Part shown: positions 8,719 to 16,420 of the stretch, piece by piece
How the letters are laid out: each line of letters starts with the position of its first letter
How positions within the stretch are numbered: the first letter of the stretch is position 1
Assembly (NCBI RefSeq): GCF_014646575.1
Contig: NZ_BMNN01000003.1
Coordinates: 89,172 to 153,171 of the forward strand
Length of the DNA: 64,000 nt
Origin: Halopseudomonas pertucinogena
Lineage (GTDB): Bacteria > Pseudomonadota > Gammaproteobacteria > Pseudomonadales > Pseudomonadaceae
Direction of reading: 5' to 3'
Position numbers and translations under genes: made by a program
Notes under the pieces: model-generated
The model's input: the letters and a program-made list of their open reading frames with translations, nothing else
What the model was told of the DNA's origin: nothing
Databases searched by the model: none

Positions 8719-9459
8719 TTACGATAACGGAGTGCTATTTCGAACTCGGGCAAAACCTGGCGTATAAAAGCGCCGCTCGACGAAATAATAACTCAGCACG
8801 GCGCCCAGCAAACCGAGCCCGCCGCCTACCATCAAAATAAACAACCAGTGCTCACTCCCTACCCAGTCACGTAAAGCTCGCATGACTGGGTAGTGCCAGA
8901 GATACAATCCGTAGGACATCCGACCCAGCCAAGCCAGCAAGCCCCAGCCCAACCAGGACGGCTGGGCCAACAGTAGCAGCGCGGCCCCTAGTTCTGCGAT
9001 AGTAAAGCCGTAACGGACTGGCCAGAGAAGATAAAAGTGCATTTCCACCGCGAGGCTCCAGACGTGAGCCAGCTCGGAAACAAAGCCGCCGAGGTAAGCG
9101 GCGTAATTGACCACATAAAATGCGGTCAGTACGGCATCACGGAAATGCTTGCTGAACATGACATCCGGAAACACCCAGGGTGCCAGGAGAAGATAGACCG
9201 CTAGCATCAGCAGCAGTGCGGGTACCAATCGACGCAGACGTCGGACGAAAAAACGCCCCAGCCGCAGACACCCTTCCCGCTCTTGCTCCACGAGCAGCAA
9301 CCGGGTAATCAAATAACCGGATAAGACGAAAAAGACATCGACACCAAAGAACCCACCAGGCGATCCGGGCACGCGAGCATGATGCACCACCACGATCAGC
9401 GCAGCCAGCGCACGAATCCCGTCAAGCGGTGGGCTATAGGTGATGCGGGTGGGAAGCAT
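8719..9459 (-). CDS. Acyltransferase 3 family membrane protein, internally shortened
   Basis: A 246-residue integral membrane protein. The start is the ATG at 9457-9459, which overlaps the stop of the upstream hydrolase by one base (TGATG), so the two are translationally coupled. The N terminus has the acyltransferase-3 signature LDGIRALAALIVVVHHA (Arg and His of the catalytic R-x10-H motif) and FFGVDVFFVLSGYLITRLL; later come HVWSLAVEMHFYLLWP and GRMSYGLYLWHYPVM. Family members (OafA-like O-acetylases) are usually 350 residues or more. Here the sequence jumps from HFYLLWP to VRYGFTIAELGAALLLL, skipping roughly 100 residues or four membrane helices. It may be a decayed copy or a reduced but working enzyme. 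Substrate unknown; pilin or surface glycan is suggested by location only. Confidence 0.75.
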   Translation of the reverse strand: MLPTRITYSPPLDGIRALAALIVVVHHARVPGSPGGFFGVDVFFVLSGYLITRLLLVEQEREGCLRLGRFFVRRLRRLVPALLLMLAVYLLLAPWVFPDVMFSKHFRDAVLTAFYVVNYAAYLGGFVSELAHVWSLAVEMHFYLLWPVRYGFTIAELGAALLLLAQPSWLGWGLLAWLGRMSYGLYLWHYPVMRALRDWVGSEHWLFILMVGGGLGLLGAVLSYYFVERRFYTPGFARVRNSTPLS

Positions 9460-10658
9460 CAATGTGAGGCAGCACCAGAGTAATGCGCGTCCAATGCCGC
9501 ATACAGCTGCTCAAGCATGGCGTCAGTGGAACTGCCTGATGCTCTCGTTCCATTCCCTACCCATACTGTTACGCCACCCTCATCATCAAGGATGGCCAAC
9601 GAGGGGGCTCCATAAAGCAGACCGGGCTGGACATGTATACGCAGCCGTTCTGCTGACGGCTGATAGGAGAAGACACTATAACCGTAGCAACCTCGGAATA
9701 CGTTTTCTCTGCATATGTCCTCTGCTGGGGCCTGCGTCACTGCAAACCGGCCATTTGTTCGCAAAGATGACAATAGTTCTGCCAAGGCCATGGCGCTGCC
9801 TGATAGGCCCGCCGAAGAGGAAAGCGCCTTGAAATCGAAGTAACGCCAGTAATCTTCGCCATAGAATCCTGAATGGCGGAAGTCGTAGATCACTTCATCG
9901 TCCAGATAAGGACCGTCAATGAAGCGGATACCCCGCGCCGCCAGGTCGTACTCCTGCTCCATCAGCGCACGAAAATCTCGGAACTCGGGAGTGCTTTGCT
10001 CCAGCAACATGCCTAGCAAACAGTAATTGAGGTTGGAATAGGCGTAACGGCTGCCCGGGGTGAAGTCCAGCCGCACTGTACTCAATGGGTCCGCTGTGTA
10101 TGGGCACCAGGGCTTTCTGTCACGCACGACCATGGAGTCGGCTGTTTTCAATCGGTCAAAGCCAGCGCTGTGGCGTAAGAGATGCCCTACTGTTAATTGA
10201 CTGAGGCGCTCATCTAAAGGCTCGGCTGCCACGTCCAGCTGATCAAATACCACATCATCAAGCGCCAAGCGACCAGCTTGAACGTCCCGGAGTACCAGAT
10301 CCGCTGTCAACAGCTTGGTCATGCTTGCGTAGCGAAAGCGGGTACGGGAATTTACGGGTAAGGACATCAACGGCACGCCAGACCAGCCGTAATAACACTC
10401 ATGACCATCCCCGTCTGCGGATATATGAGCTAGCTGACCCGCTGGGGATGCGTTATTCCAAAGAGAAAACTTGGAGACACTGCCCATCCAATCAGGTGCA
10501 CTCGGCGAGCAGCTCAGAGTCGGAGCCGAAAGAGCCGCAGATAGCGGATAAAGCGCTCGCAAAACCTTGGGGCGATCTCCTATCCAGAAATAGGAGGGAA
10601 CGCCTAGTAATGAACTGCCTACCACGATGGCTGCAAACAGACGGATAATATGACGCAT
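9459..10658 (-). CDS. Membrane-anchored serine hydrolase of the beta-lactamase/PBP4-like fold
   Basis: A 399-residue protein; the start at 10658 (MRHIIRLFAAIVVGS) is chosen because an earlier in-frame codon lies inside the pilA terminator. An N-terminal hydrophobic segment (about residues 4-26) anchors or exports it. SMTK at 112-115 is the catalytic SxxK motif, YSNLNY near residue 208 is the YxN motif, and HLLRHSAGFDRL is typical of class C beta-lactamase-related hydrolases. Such proteins are esterases, D-aminopeptidases or peptidases rather than true beta-lactamases in most cases. It lies 69 bp downstream of pilA past a terminator and is coupled to an acyltransferase gene. A role in modifying pilin or envelope glycans is an inference. 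Confidence 0.8.
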   Translation of the reverse strand: MRHIIRLFAAIVVGSSLLGVPSYFWIGDRPKVLRALYPLSAALSAPTLSCSPSAPDWMGSVSKFSLWNNASPAGQLAHISADGDGHECYYGWSGVPLMSLPVNSRTRFRYASMTKLLTADLVLRDVQAGRLALDDVVFDQLDVAAEPLDERLSQLTVGHLLRHSAGFDRLKTADSMVVRDRKPWCPYTADPLSTVRLDFTPGSRYAYSNLNYCLLGMLLEQSTPEFRDFRALMEQEYDLAARGIRFIDGPYLDDEVIYDFRHSGFYGEDYWRYFDFKALSSSAGLSGSAMALAELLSSLRTNGRFAVTQAPAEDICRENVFRGCYGYSVFSYQPSAERLRIHVQPGLLYGAPSLAILDDEGGVTVWVGNGTRASGSSTDAMLEQLYAALDAHYSGAASH

Positions 10659-10682
10659 CCTGATTCCCTGGATACTTAAATG

Positions 10683-10710
10683 AAGAACCCCGCCGGATGG
10701 CGGGGTTCTT
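10683..10710 (-). terminator. Intrinsic terminator of pilA
   Basis: AAGAACCCCGCC-ATCC-GGCGGGGTTCTT on the minus strand is a perfect 12-bp stem with a 4-base loop starting 17 bp after the pilA stop. The 3' side ends in a T-rich stretch. It separates highly expressed pilA from the hydrolase gene, which therefore depends on read-through or its own promoter. Confidence 0.85.
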
Positions 10711-10726
10711 GTGGCCAAAACGTTAC

Positions 10727-11185
10727 TTACGACCCTACCTTACAACCGGTTGGTGCGTAGGTCTCATCCACGGTAGTGGTGCACGACCATACGCCGTCAT
10801 TGTTCCGGCTCCAAGTAAGAGTTTTGGTTCTGATTGGAGCTGCAGCGCTCTGGCCGAATTTGGCCGCGATAGAAGCAGTATTCGCTTCCAAGCCGATATT
10901 AACAGTCAGCCCATCTTGCGGACCACCTTCACCTTCTTCACCAATGAGATTACTTTCAGTCCAGCCTAGATCACATGCTGGCGTGGTTGTTAAATCCTTG
11001 CCTTCCATCATGCAGGTTTCAATGACCGTACGAAGGGAGCCGGTCTCAGACATAACCCTGCTAACCTGCGACTTCGCTACGTAATTCTGATATTGCGGGA
11101 TAGCGATAGCAGCCAGAATACCAATGATCGCAACCACGATCATCAGTTCAATAAGGGTAAAACCTTTTTGCATTTGAGCTTTCAT
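10727..11185 (-). CDS. pilA: Major type IVa pilin PilA
   Basis: A 152-residue prepilin: leader MKAQMQKG, then [33 protein letters not shown], a near-canonical type IVa N-terminal helix with Phe1 and Glu5 of the mature chain. Four cysteines are visible, two around residues 58-69 (CMMEGKD...PAC) and two making the C-terminal disulfide loop ([14 protein letters not shown]). PilA forms the pilus fibre after cleavage by PilD. The gene is divergent from pilBCD, as in Pseudomonas, has a sigma-54 promoter about 50 bp upstream and a strong terminator downstream. Downstream, in place of the tfpO/tfpW-type glycosylation genes of P. aeruginosa, lie a hydrolase and an acyltransferase. Confidence 0.95.
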   Translation of the reverse strand: MKAQMQKGFTLIELMIVVAIIGILAAIAIPQYQNYVAKSQVSRVMSETGSLRTVIETCMMEGKDLTTTPACDLGWTESNLIGEEGEGGPQDGLTVNIGLEANTASIAAKFGQSAAAPIRTKTLTWSRNNDGVWSCTTTVDETYAPTGCKVGS

Positions 11186-11234
11186 TTCTCAACTCCATTT
11201 GTATTTGAGGTAGCCGATGGGCTGAATATAATAA

Positions 11235-11250
11235 TGCAGATGTTGTGCCA
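11235..11250 (-). promoter_or_regulatory. Sigma-54 promoter of pilA
   Basis: On the minus strand TGGCAC-N5-CTGCA matches the -24/-12 consensus (TGGCAC-N5-TTGCA) with exact spacing, about 50 bp upstream of the pilA start. In Pseudomonas pilA is transcribed by RpoN with the PilS/PilR two-component system; those regulators are not in this window. Confidence 0.85.
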
Positions 11251-11435
11251 AGTCGGACAAACACATTCAAACAATCGCCAGCCGCGATGGATCGCTGGGG
11301 CTCATTGCGTTGTGCCTTGGCGTTGGGGAGGTCTTCATGGGGAGGGAATGGCTGCGCTTACACGCGCTGGGCGGCAGGATGTGACATTTTTTGTCAGGCG
11401 TTGTTAGGCTGGGGAAGGATCGCATTTTTGTAACG

Positions 11436-11462
11436 CAATCGCCCCGAGGTCGGGGCTCCTAC
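11436..11462. repeat. REP element (CCCCGA/TCGGGG family) in the pilA-pilB gap
   Basis: The motif CAATCGCCCCGAGGTCGGGG followed by CTCCTAC is one copy of the main REP family of the window. It sits in the 392-bp gap between pilA and pilB, upstream of the likely pilB promoter. Apart from this, the pilA promoter and the pilB promoter, nothing else was recognised in the gap. Confidence 0.85.
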
Positions 11463-11493
11463 AGATTGACGCCGATGGAGACTCCGCGCCTCT

Positions 11494-11523
11494 TTGTGTA
11501 TCGCCTTCTTGCTGTACTATAGT
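11494..11523 (+). promoter_or_regulatory. Possible sigma-70 promoter of pilBCD
   Basis: TTGTGT and TATAGT are separated by 18 bases, 55 bp upstream of the pilB start. The -10 box is good and the -35 partial. Confidence 0.4.
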
Positions 11524-11577
11524 CGACGTCAAATGCCTTGGGCTTGATGCCCGTCAAACCGTACCGAGATTGACCTT

Positions 11578-13287
11578 ATGGATACCCCCGCTCTCTCCGG
11601 CCTGGCCCGGCGGATCGTTCAGGAAGAACTGTTGGATGCCCAGGCCGCTGGCAAAGCCAGTCAGCAGGCCAGTCAGGAGAAGATCCCTTTTATCACCTAT
11701 CTGGTGCAGAACAAGCTAGCCAAGGCGCGCGATCTGGCGATTGTCTGCGCGGAAGAGTTTGGTTACCCCTTTCTGGATCTCGCTGCGCTGGATCGTGACA
11801 GCCAACCGGAGGTCGCGCTCGTCAGCGAGAAGCTGATTCGTCAGCATTGTGTGCTGCCGCTGTATAAGCGAGGCAACCGTTTGTTCCTCGCCCTGTCCGA
11901 TCCCACCAATCAACAGGCCCTGAGCGATATCCAGTTCAACACCGGGCTGATGACCGATGCGGTGATCGTCGAGGACGACAAGCTGCGCAGTACGATTGAC
12001 AAGTATCTGGACAGCGCCACCGGCGGCTTCGACGACATGGGTGATGCCGACCTCGACGGGCTGGAAGTCGAGACGATAACGGATGATGACAAGCGCAAGG
12101 GTGATAACGCCAATGACGCGGAAGACGCGCCGGTCGTTCGCTTCGTCAACAAGATGCTGCTGGATGCGGTAAAGAAGGGCTCGTCAGACCTTCACTTCGA
12201 GCCCTATGAAAAAACCTACCGCGTGCGCTTTCGTACCGATGGCGTCTTGCATGAGGTTGCCAAACCGCCGGTCCAACTGGGGGTGAAGTTGGCGGCGCGC
12301 CTGAAGGTCATGTCTTCCATGGACCTTGCCGAGCGTCGCAAACCGCAGGACGGCCGCATCAAGCTGAAGATCTCCAAGAACAAGGCCATCGACTTCCGGG
12401 TCAACACCCTGCCAACGCTGTGGGGAGAGAAGGTAGTACTGCGTATTCTGGACTCCGACAGCGCCAAGATGGGTATCGATGCCCTAGGCTATGAAGACGA
12501 TCAGAAAGCGATGTATATGGAAGCGCTGGAAAAGCCCCAGGGCATGATCCTCGTTACCGGCCCGACCGGCTCGGGTAAGACGGTCTCCCTGTACACCGGT
12601 CTGAACATCCTCAATACCATGGAGCGTAATATCTCCACCGCAGAAGATCCGGTGGAGATCAACCTGGAGGGAATCAACCAGGTTAACGTCAATCCCAAGC
12701 AGGGCCTGGATTTTGCGCAGGCGCTGCGCGCCTTCCTGCGTCAGGACCCGGATATCATCATGGTGGGTGAGATCCGGGACCTGGAAACTGCCGAGATTGC
12801 CATCAAGGCAGCCCAGACGGGCCACATGGTGATGTCCACCCTGCACACCAACAGCGCGGCCGAAACTCTGACCCGCTTGCGGAATATGGGCGTAGCCTCG
12901 TTCAATATCGCGACCTCGGTGAACCTGATTATTGCTCAGCGTCTGGCTCGCCGGCTGTGTTCCCACTGCAAAAAACCTATGGATGTACCCAGGGAAACCC
13001 TTCTGGCAGAGGGCTTTACCGAGGAGAAAATTGCTAGCGGGTTAACGATTTACGGGCCGGTGGGTTGCGAAAATTGTCAGGACGGTTATAAAGGACGAGT
13101 CGGGATTTATGAAGTGGTCAAGATTACGCCGGCCATTCAGCGAATCATCATGGAAGATGGTAATTCCATGCAGATCGACGAAGTTGCCCAAAAAGAAGGA
13201 TTCAGGAACTTGCGCCAGTCCGCGTTGATGAAGGCGGAACAGGGTGTCACCAGCCTGGCGGAAGTGAACCGAGTGACCAAGGATTAA
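11578..13287 (+). CDS. pilB: Type IV pilus extension ATPase PilB
   Basis: A 569-residue cytoplasmic AAA-like secretion ATPase that powers pilus extension. The N-terminal MshEN/GspE-type domain spans roughly residues 1-150. In the C-terminal motor domain the Walker A is GPTGSGKT at 328-335, Walker B DIIMVGE at 392-398, the His box is TGHMVMSTLHTN at about 414-425, and the zinc-binding cysteines are C461, C464, C497 and C500. Length and motifs match P. aeruginosa PilB. It heads the pilBCD group, which continues into pilC after 3 bp. Confidence 0.96.
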   Translation: MDTPALSGLARRIVQEELLDAQAAGKASQQASQEKIPFITYLVQNKLAKARDLAIVCAEEFGYPFLDLAALDRDSQPEVALVSEKLIRQHCVLPLYKRGNRLFLALSDPTNQQALSDIQFNTGLMTDAVIVEDDKLRSTIDKYLDSATGGFDDMGDADLDGLEVETITDDDKRKGDNANDAEDAPVVRFVNKMLLDAVKKGSSDLHFEPYEKTYRVRFRTDGVLHEVAKPPVQLGVKLAARLKVMSSMDLAERRKPQDGRIKLKISKNKAIDFRVNTLPTLWGEKVVLRILDSDSAKMGIDALGYEDDQKAMYMEALEKPQGMILVTGPTGSGKTVSLYTGLNILNTMERNISTAEDPVEINLEGINQVNVNPKQGLDFAQALRAFLRQDPDIIMVGEIRDLETAEIAIKAAQTGHMVMSTLHTNSAAETLTRLRNMGVASFNIATSVNLIIAQRLARRLCSHCKKPMDVPRETLLAEGFTEEKIASGLTIYGPVGCENCQDGYKGRVGIYEVVKITPAIQRIIMEDGNSMQIDEVAQKEGFRNLRQSALMKAEQGVTSLAEVNRVTKD

Positions 13288-13290
13288 GTC

Positions 13291-14562
13291 ATGGCCCAGC
13301 AAGCAGCTGTTAAAAAAAGGACTTCCTCTGTAGCCAAGCCGATGAAGAAGGCGAAGGTTGAGAAGGTTTATCCATTCAAGTGGGAAGGCAAGGACCGCGC
13401 GGGCAACAAGGTCGGTGGTGAAATCCAGGGGGCGAACTCCGCACTGATCAAGGCCCAGCTGCGCAAGCAGGGCGTGCTGGTCACCAAGATTAACAAGAAA
13501 TCCACGCTGTTCAGCGCCCGCGCCAAGAAGGTCAAGCCGCTGGACATCGCGTTTTTTACCCGACAGCTGGCGACCATGATGGCGTCAGGTGTGCCCATCG
13601 TGCAGGCACTCGATATCATTGCTGAAGGTACTGGCAACCCCAACTTTGCCAAACTGATCACCACCATCAAGAATGACGTGGCGGCAGGTAATACCCTGGC
13701 GGCTTCGCTGGCCAAGCATCCCGAGCACTTCGATGACCTTTTCTGCAACCTGGTGGAGTCGGGCGAGCAATCCGGTCGCCTCGAGTCCCTGCTGGACCGA
13801 ATCGCCACTTACAAGGAAAAGACCGAAGCGCTGAAGGCAAAGATCAAGAAGGCGATGACCTACCCCATCGCTGTAATCGTGGTGGCCATCATTGTTACTG
13901 CCATCCTGTTGTTGAAGGTTGTTCCCCAGTTTGAGACGGTGTTCTCCAGCTTCGGTGCGGACCTGCCTGCCTTTACGCTGATGGTGATAGGTCTTTCAAA
14001 GTGGTTGCAGTCCTGGTGGTTTGTACTGCTGATAGCCATCATTGTTGTCGGCTGGTCGTATCAGAACCTCAATCGACGCTCCAAGGCTTTCAGGGATGCG
14101 CAGGACCGTGCCCTGCTCAAGGCTCCGGTGGTAGGCGAGATCATCTACGAAGCCGCGGTCGCCCGTTATGCACGCACCCTGTCCACCACCTTTGCCGCCG
14201 GTGTGCCACTGGTGCAGGCCTTGGACTCGGTGGCAGGCGCAGCTGGCAACGTCGTGTTCTATAACGCGGTTAATAAGATCAAGCAGGACGTATCCGCCGG
14301 TACCCAGCTCAACTTCGCCATGCGCACGACCAATATCTTTCCCACCCTGGCGGTTCAGATGGCCGGAATCGGTGAGGAGTCGGGTAACCTGGACGGCATG
14401 CTGGAGAAGGTGGCTGATTACTATGAAGCCGAAGTAGACAACAAGGTAGATAACCTCACTACCCTGCTCGAGCCAATGATCATGTCGATCCTGGGTATCC
14501 TTGTTGGCGGTCTGATCATCGCCATGTACCTGCCTATCTTCCAGCTGGGTAACGTTGTCTGA
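13291..14562 (+). CDS. pilC: Type IV pilus inner-membrane platform protein PilC
   Basis: A 423-residue member of the PilC/GspF family with two repeated T2SSF domains (about residues 85-210 and 290-410). Each holds a signature loop (FTRQLATMMASGVPIVQALD and YARTLSTTFAAGVPLVQALD) followed by hydrophobic helices; the C-terminal segment is LLEPMIMSILGILVGGLIIAMYLPIF. PilC is the membrane platform on which PilB and the retraction ATPase act. It begins 3 bp after pilB and is followed by pilD after 3 bp, so the three are one transcript. Confidence 0.96.
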   Translation: MAQQAAVKKRTSSVAKPMKKAKVEKVYPFKWEGKDRAGNKVGGEIQGANSALIKAQLRKQGVLVTKINKKSTLFSARAKKVKPLDIAFFTRQLATMMASGVPIVQALDIIAEGTGNPNFAKLITTIKNDVAAGNTLAASLAKHPEHFDDLFCNLVESGEQSGRLESLLDRIATYKEKTEALKAKIKKAMTYPIAVIVVAIIVTAILLLKVVPQFETVFSSFGADLPAFTLMVIGLSKWLQSWWFVLLIAIIVVGWSYQNLNRRSKAFRDAQDRALLKAPVVGEIIYEAAVARYARTLSTTFAAGVPLVQALDSVAGAAGNVVFYNAVNKIKQDVSAGTQLNFAMRTTNIFPTLAVQMAGIGEESGNLDGMLEKVADYYEAEVDNKVDNLTTLLEPMIMSILGILVGGLIIAMYLPIFQLGNVV

Positions 14563-14565
14563 CAT

Positions 14566-15438
14566 ATGACCCTCCTCGATTATATGGCCAGCCACGTGCT
14601 GGCCTTTGTTGTAGTCGCCGTGCTGCTGGGCCTTGTGGTTGGCAGCTTTCTGAATGTGGTAATTCATCGCCTGCCGAAGATGATGGAGCGGGACTGGCAG
14701 AAGCAGGCTCGGGAGATTCTGCATCCTGACGAGCCGGCGGCTGAGCAGCCTGTATACAATCTGGTGCTGCCCCACTCCCACTGCCCTCACTGCCAGACCG
14801 AGATCAAGCCCTGGCAGAATCTGCCGTTGATCAGTTACGCGCTGCTGCGTGGCCGCTGTGGCAGCTGCCGCGAGCGGATCAGTGCGCGTTATCCGTCGGT
14901 TGAGCTTCTCACAGCAGTACTGAGCGGTGTGGTGGCCTGGCAGTTCGGTTTTGGCTGGGCGGCGGGGGCCATGTTGCTGCTGACCTGGGCGCTGATCTCG
15001 CTGAGCCTGATTGATGCTGATACCCAGTTGCTGCCCGACTCCATTGTGCTGCCGATGTTGTGGCTGGGGTTGATGGTCAACAGTGTTGGGCTGTTTACCG
15101 ATATCCATTCTGCACTGTGGGGTGCGGTGTTTGGCTACCTGAGCCTATGGTCGGTGTACTGGCTGTTCAAGCTGGTTACCGGTAAGGAAGGCATGGGTTA
15201 TGGCGACTTCAAGTTGCTGGCGATGCTGGGGGCCTGGGGTGGCTGGCAGGTGTTGCCGTTGACCATTCTGCTGTCTTCGTTGGTGGGTGCGGTGCTGGGC
15301 ATCATCATTCTGAAAAGCCGTGGTGACTCTAATGCTACTCCCCTGCCCTTTGGGCCGTATCTGGCGATTGCTGGGTGGATTGCGATTATCTGGGGGGAGT
15401 GGATTACGGGGACGTATTTGCGGTTTGCGGGGTTTTAG
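14566..15438 (+). CDS. pilD: Prepilin peptidase and N-methyltransferase PilD
   Basis: A 290-residue bifunctional inner-membrane enzyme that cleaves prepilin leaders and N-methylates the new N terminus. The cytoplasmic zinc domain has C73/C76 and C98/C101. The aspartyl protease residues lie in SLIDADTQLLPD (D150, D152 region) and GMGYGDFKLL (D214, within the GxGD motif). It would process PilA, FimU, PilV, W, X, E and the orphan FimT in this window, and normally also type II secretion pseudopilins. The domain order and length are normal. It is the third gene of pilBCD and is followed by coaE after 173 bp that hold a REP element. Confidence 0.95.
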   Translation: MTLLDYMASHVLAFVVVAVLLGLVVGSFLNVVIHRLPKMMERDWQKQAREILHPDEPAAEQPVYNLVLPHSHCPHCQTEIKPWQNLPLISYALLRGRCGSCRERISARYPSVELLTAVLSGVVAWQFGFGWAAGAMLLLTWALISLSLIDADTQLLPDSIVLPMLWLGLMVNSVGLFTDIHSALWGAVFGYLSLWSVYWLFKLVTGKEGMGYGDFKLLAMLGAWGGWQVLPLTILLSSLVGAVLGIIILKSRGDSNATPLPFGPYLAIAGWIAIIWGEWITGTYLRFAGF

Positions 15439-15460
15439 GGGCTGCAGATGAGCCTTTTGG

Positions 15461-15502
15461 GCGCGCGTTGCGCGCCTATCGCCCCGGGGTCGGGGCTCCC
15501 AC
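15461..15502. repeat. REP element between pilD and coaE
   Basis: A leading hairpin GCGCGC-GTT-GCGCGC is followed by CTATCGCCCCGGGGTCGGGG and CTCCCAC. It is the two-hairpin form of the window's main REP family. Confidence 0.85.
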
Positions 15503-15611
15503 AAAAAACCACAGGAATGCAGTAATAAGGGGACGCCGGGCGGCCCCTACGCCTTGGGTGGCATTCTCCGTATACTGGCGGCCTTGATTCATTGGCAAGG
15601 CGTCGTTTTTG

Positions 15612-16235
15612 ATGAGCCCTTCTTTCAAATTCATCGTGGGTCTGACTGGCGGCATTGGCAGTGGCAAGAGTGCTGCTGCGGCACGCTTTGAGCAGGCGCA
15701 TGGCATTCATGTGGTGGACGCGGACGTTAAATCGCGGGTGGTGGTCGAGCCCGGGCGGCCGGCGTTGCATGCCATCGTCGACCGTTTTGGTGATGTGGTC
15801 CTGCTGGGGGATGGCTCGCTGAACCGGGCGGCGCTGCGGGAGCGGGTGTTTCAGTATCCCGATGAGCGTCGCTGGCTCGAGCAGTTGCTGCATCCGCTGA
15901 TTCGCGATGAGATCATGGCCGACCTGGCTGCTGCACATTCTCCCTATGCTCTGCTGGTATCACCACTGCTGGTCGAGTCTGGTCAGTACCAGATGACCCA
16001 GCGGGTTGTCGTTGTGGACGTTCCCGAGGCGGTGCAGATCGCCCGTACCGTTGCCCGCGATGATGTTCCTGAGGAACAGGTGCGCGCCATTCTGCAGGCC
16101 CAGGCCCGGCGCGAGGAGCGTCTGCGCCATGCCGATGATGTGATTTCCAATGATCAGGATCTGGCTGCGCTACATGCGCAGGTCGATGCCCTGCACCAAC
16201 GCTATCTGAAACTGGCATCAGGAGCCCGAACATGA
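15612..16235 (+). CDS. coaE: Dephospho-CoA kinase
   Basis: A 207-residue cytoplasmic kinase that phosphorylates the ribose 3'-OH of dephospho-CoA, the last step of coenzyme A synthesis. The P-loop [11 protein letters not shown] lies at residues about 10-20, [17 protein letters not shown] is the CoA-binding region, and [13 protein letters not shown] and [33 protein letters not shown]-type sequence is typical of the lid and C terminus. The ATG at 15612 is preferred to the TTG three bases earlier. It overlaps yacG by 4 bp; the pilBCD-coaE-yacG order is conserved in Pseudomonas. Confidence 0.94.
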   Translation: MSPSFKFIVGLTGGIGSGKSAAAARFEQAHGIHVVDADVKSRVVVEPGRPALHAIVDRFGDVVLLGDGSLNRAALRERVFQYPDERRWLEQLLHPLIRDEIMADLAAAHSPYALLVSPLLVESGQYQMTQRVVVVDVPEAVQIARTVARDDVPEEQVRAILQAQARREERLRHADDVISNDQDLAALHAQVDALHQRYLKLASGART

Positions 16236-16420
16236 CCAAGACTGTTGAATGCCCTACCTGCAAGGCCCCGGTAACCTGGGACGAGTCCTTCCCCGACCGC
16301 CCCTTCTGCTCGCCCCGCTGCCGGCTGATCGACCTTGGCGCCTGGGCGGCGGAGGAGCATGTGATTCCCGGTGATGAGCATGAGCAGGATGTGTTTTCTG
16401 AAGATGTGCCCAAGCAGTGA
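16232..16420 (+). CDS. yacG: DNA gyrase inhibitor YacG (zinc-binding)
   Basis: A 62-residue protein with four zinc-binding cysteines (CPTCKAP near residue 7 and CSPRC near residue 27), then [14 protein letters not shown], the family signature. YacG binds the GyrB subunit and inhibits gyrase in E. coli. Its ATG overlaps the coaE stop and its stop overlaps the GTG of the following Nudix gene, so all three are coupled. Confidence 0.92.
   Translation: MTKTVECPTCKAPVTWDESFPDRPFCSPRCRLIDLGAWAAEEHVIPGDEHEQDVFSEDVPKQ

Noticed and set aside
9440-9832. A 130-codon plus-strand frame opposite the hydrolase
   Set aside because: Antisense shadow with no motif; the minus-strand hydrolase has the SxxK and YxN motifs.
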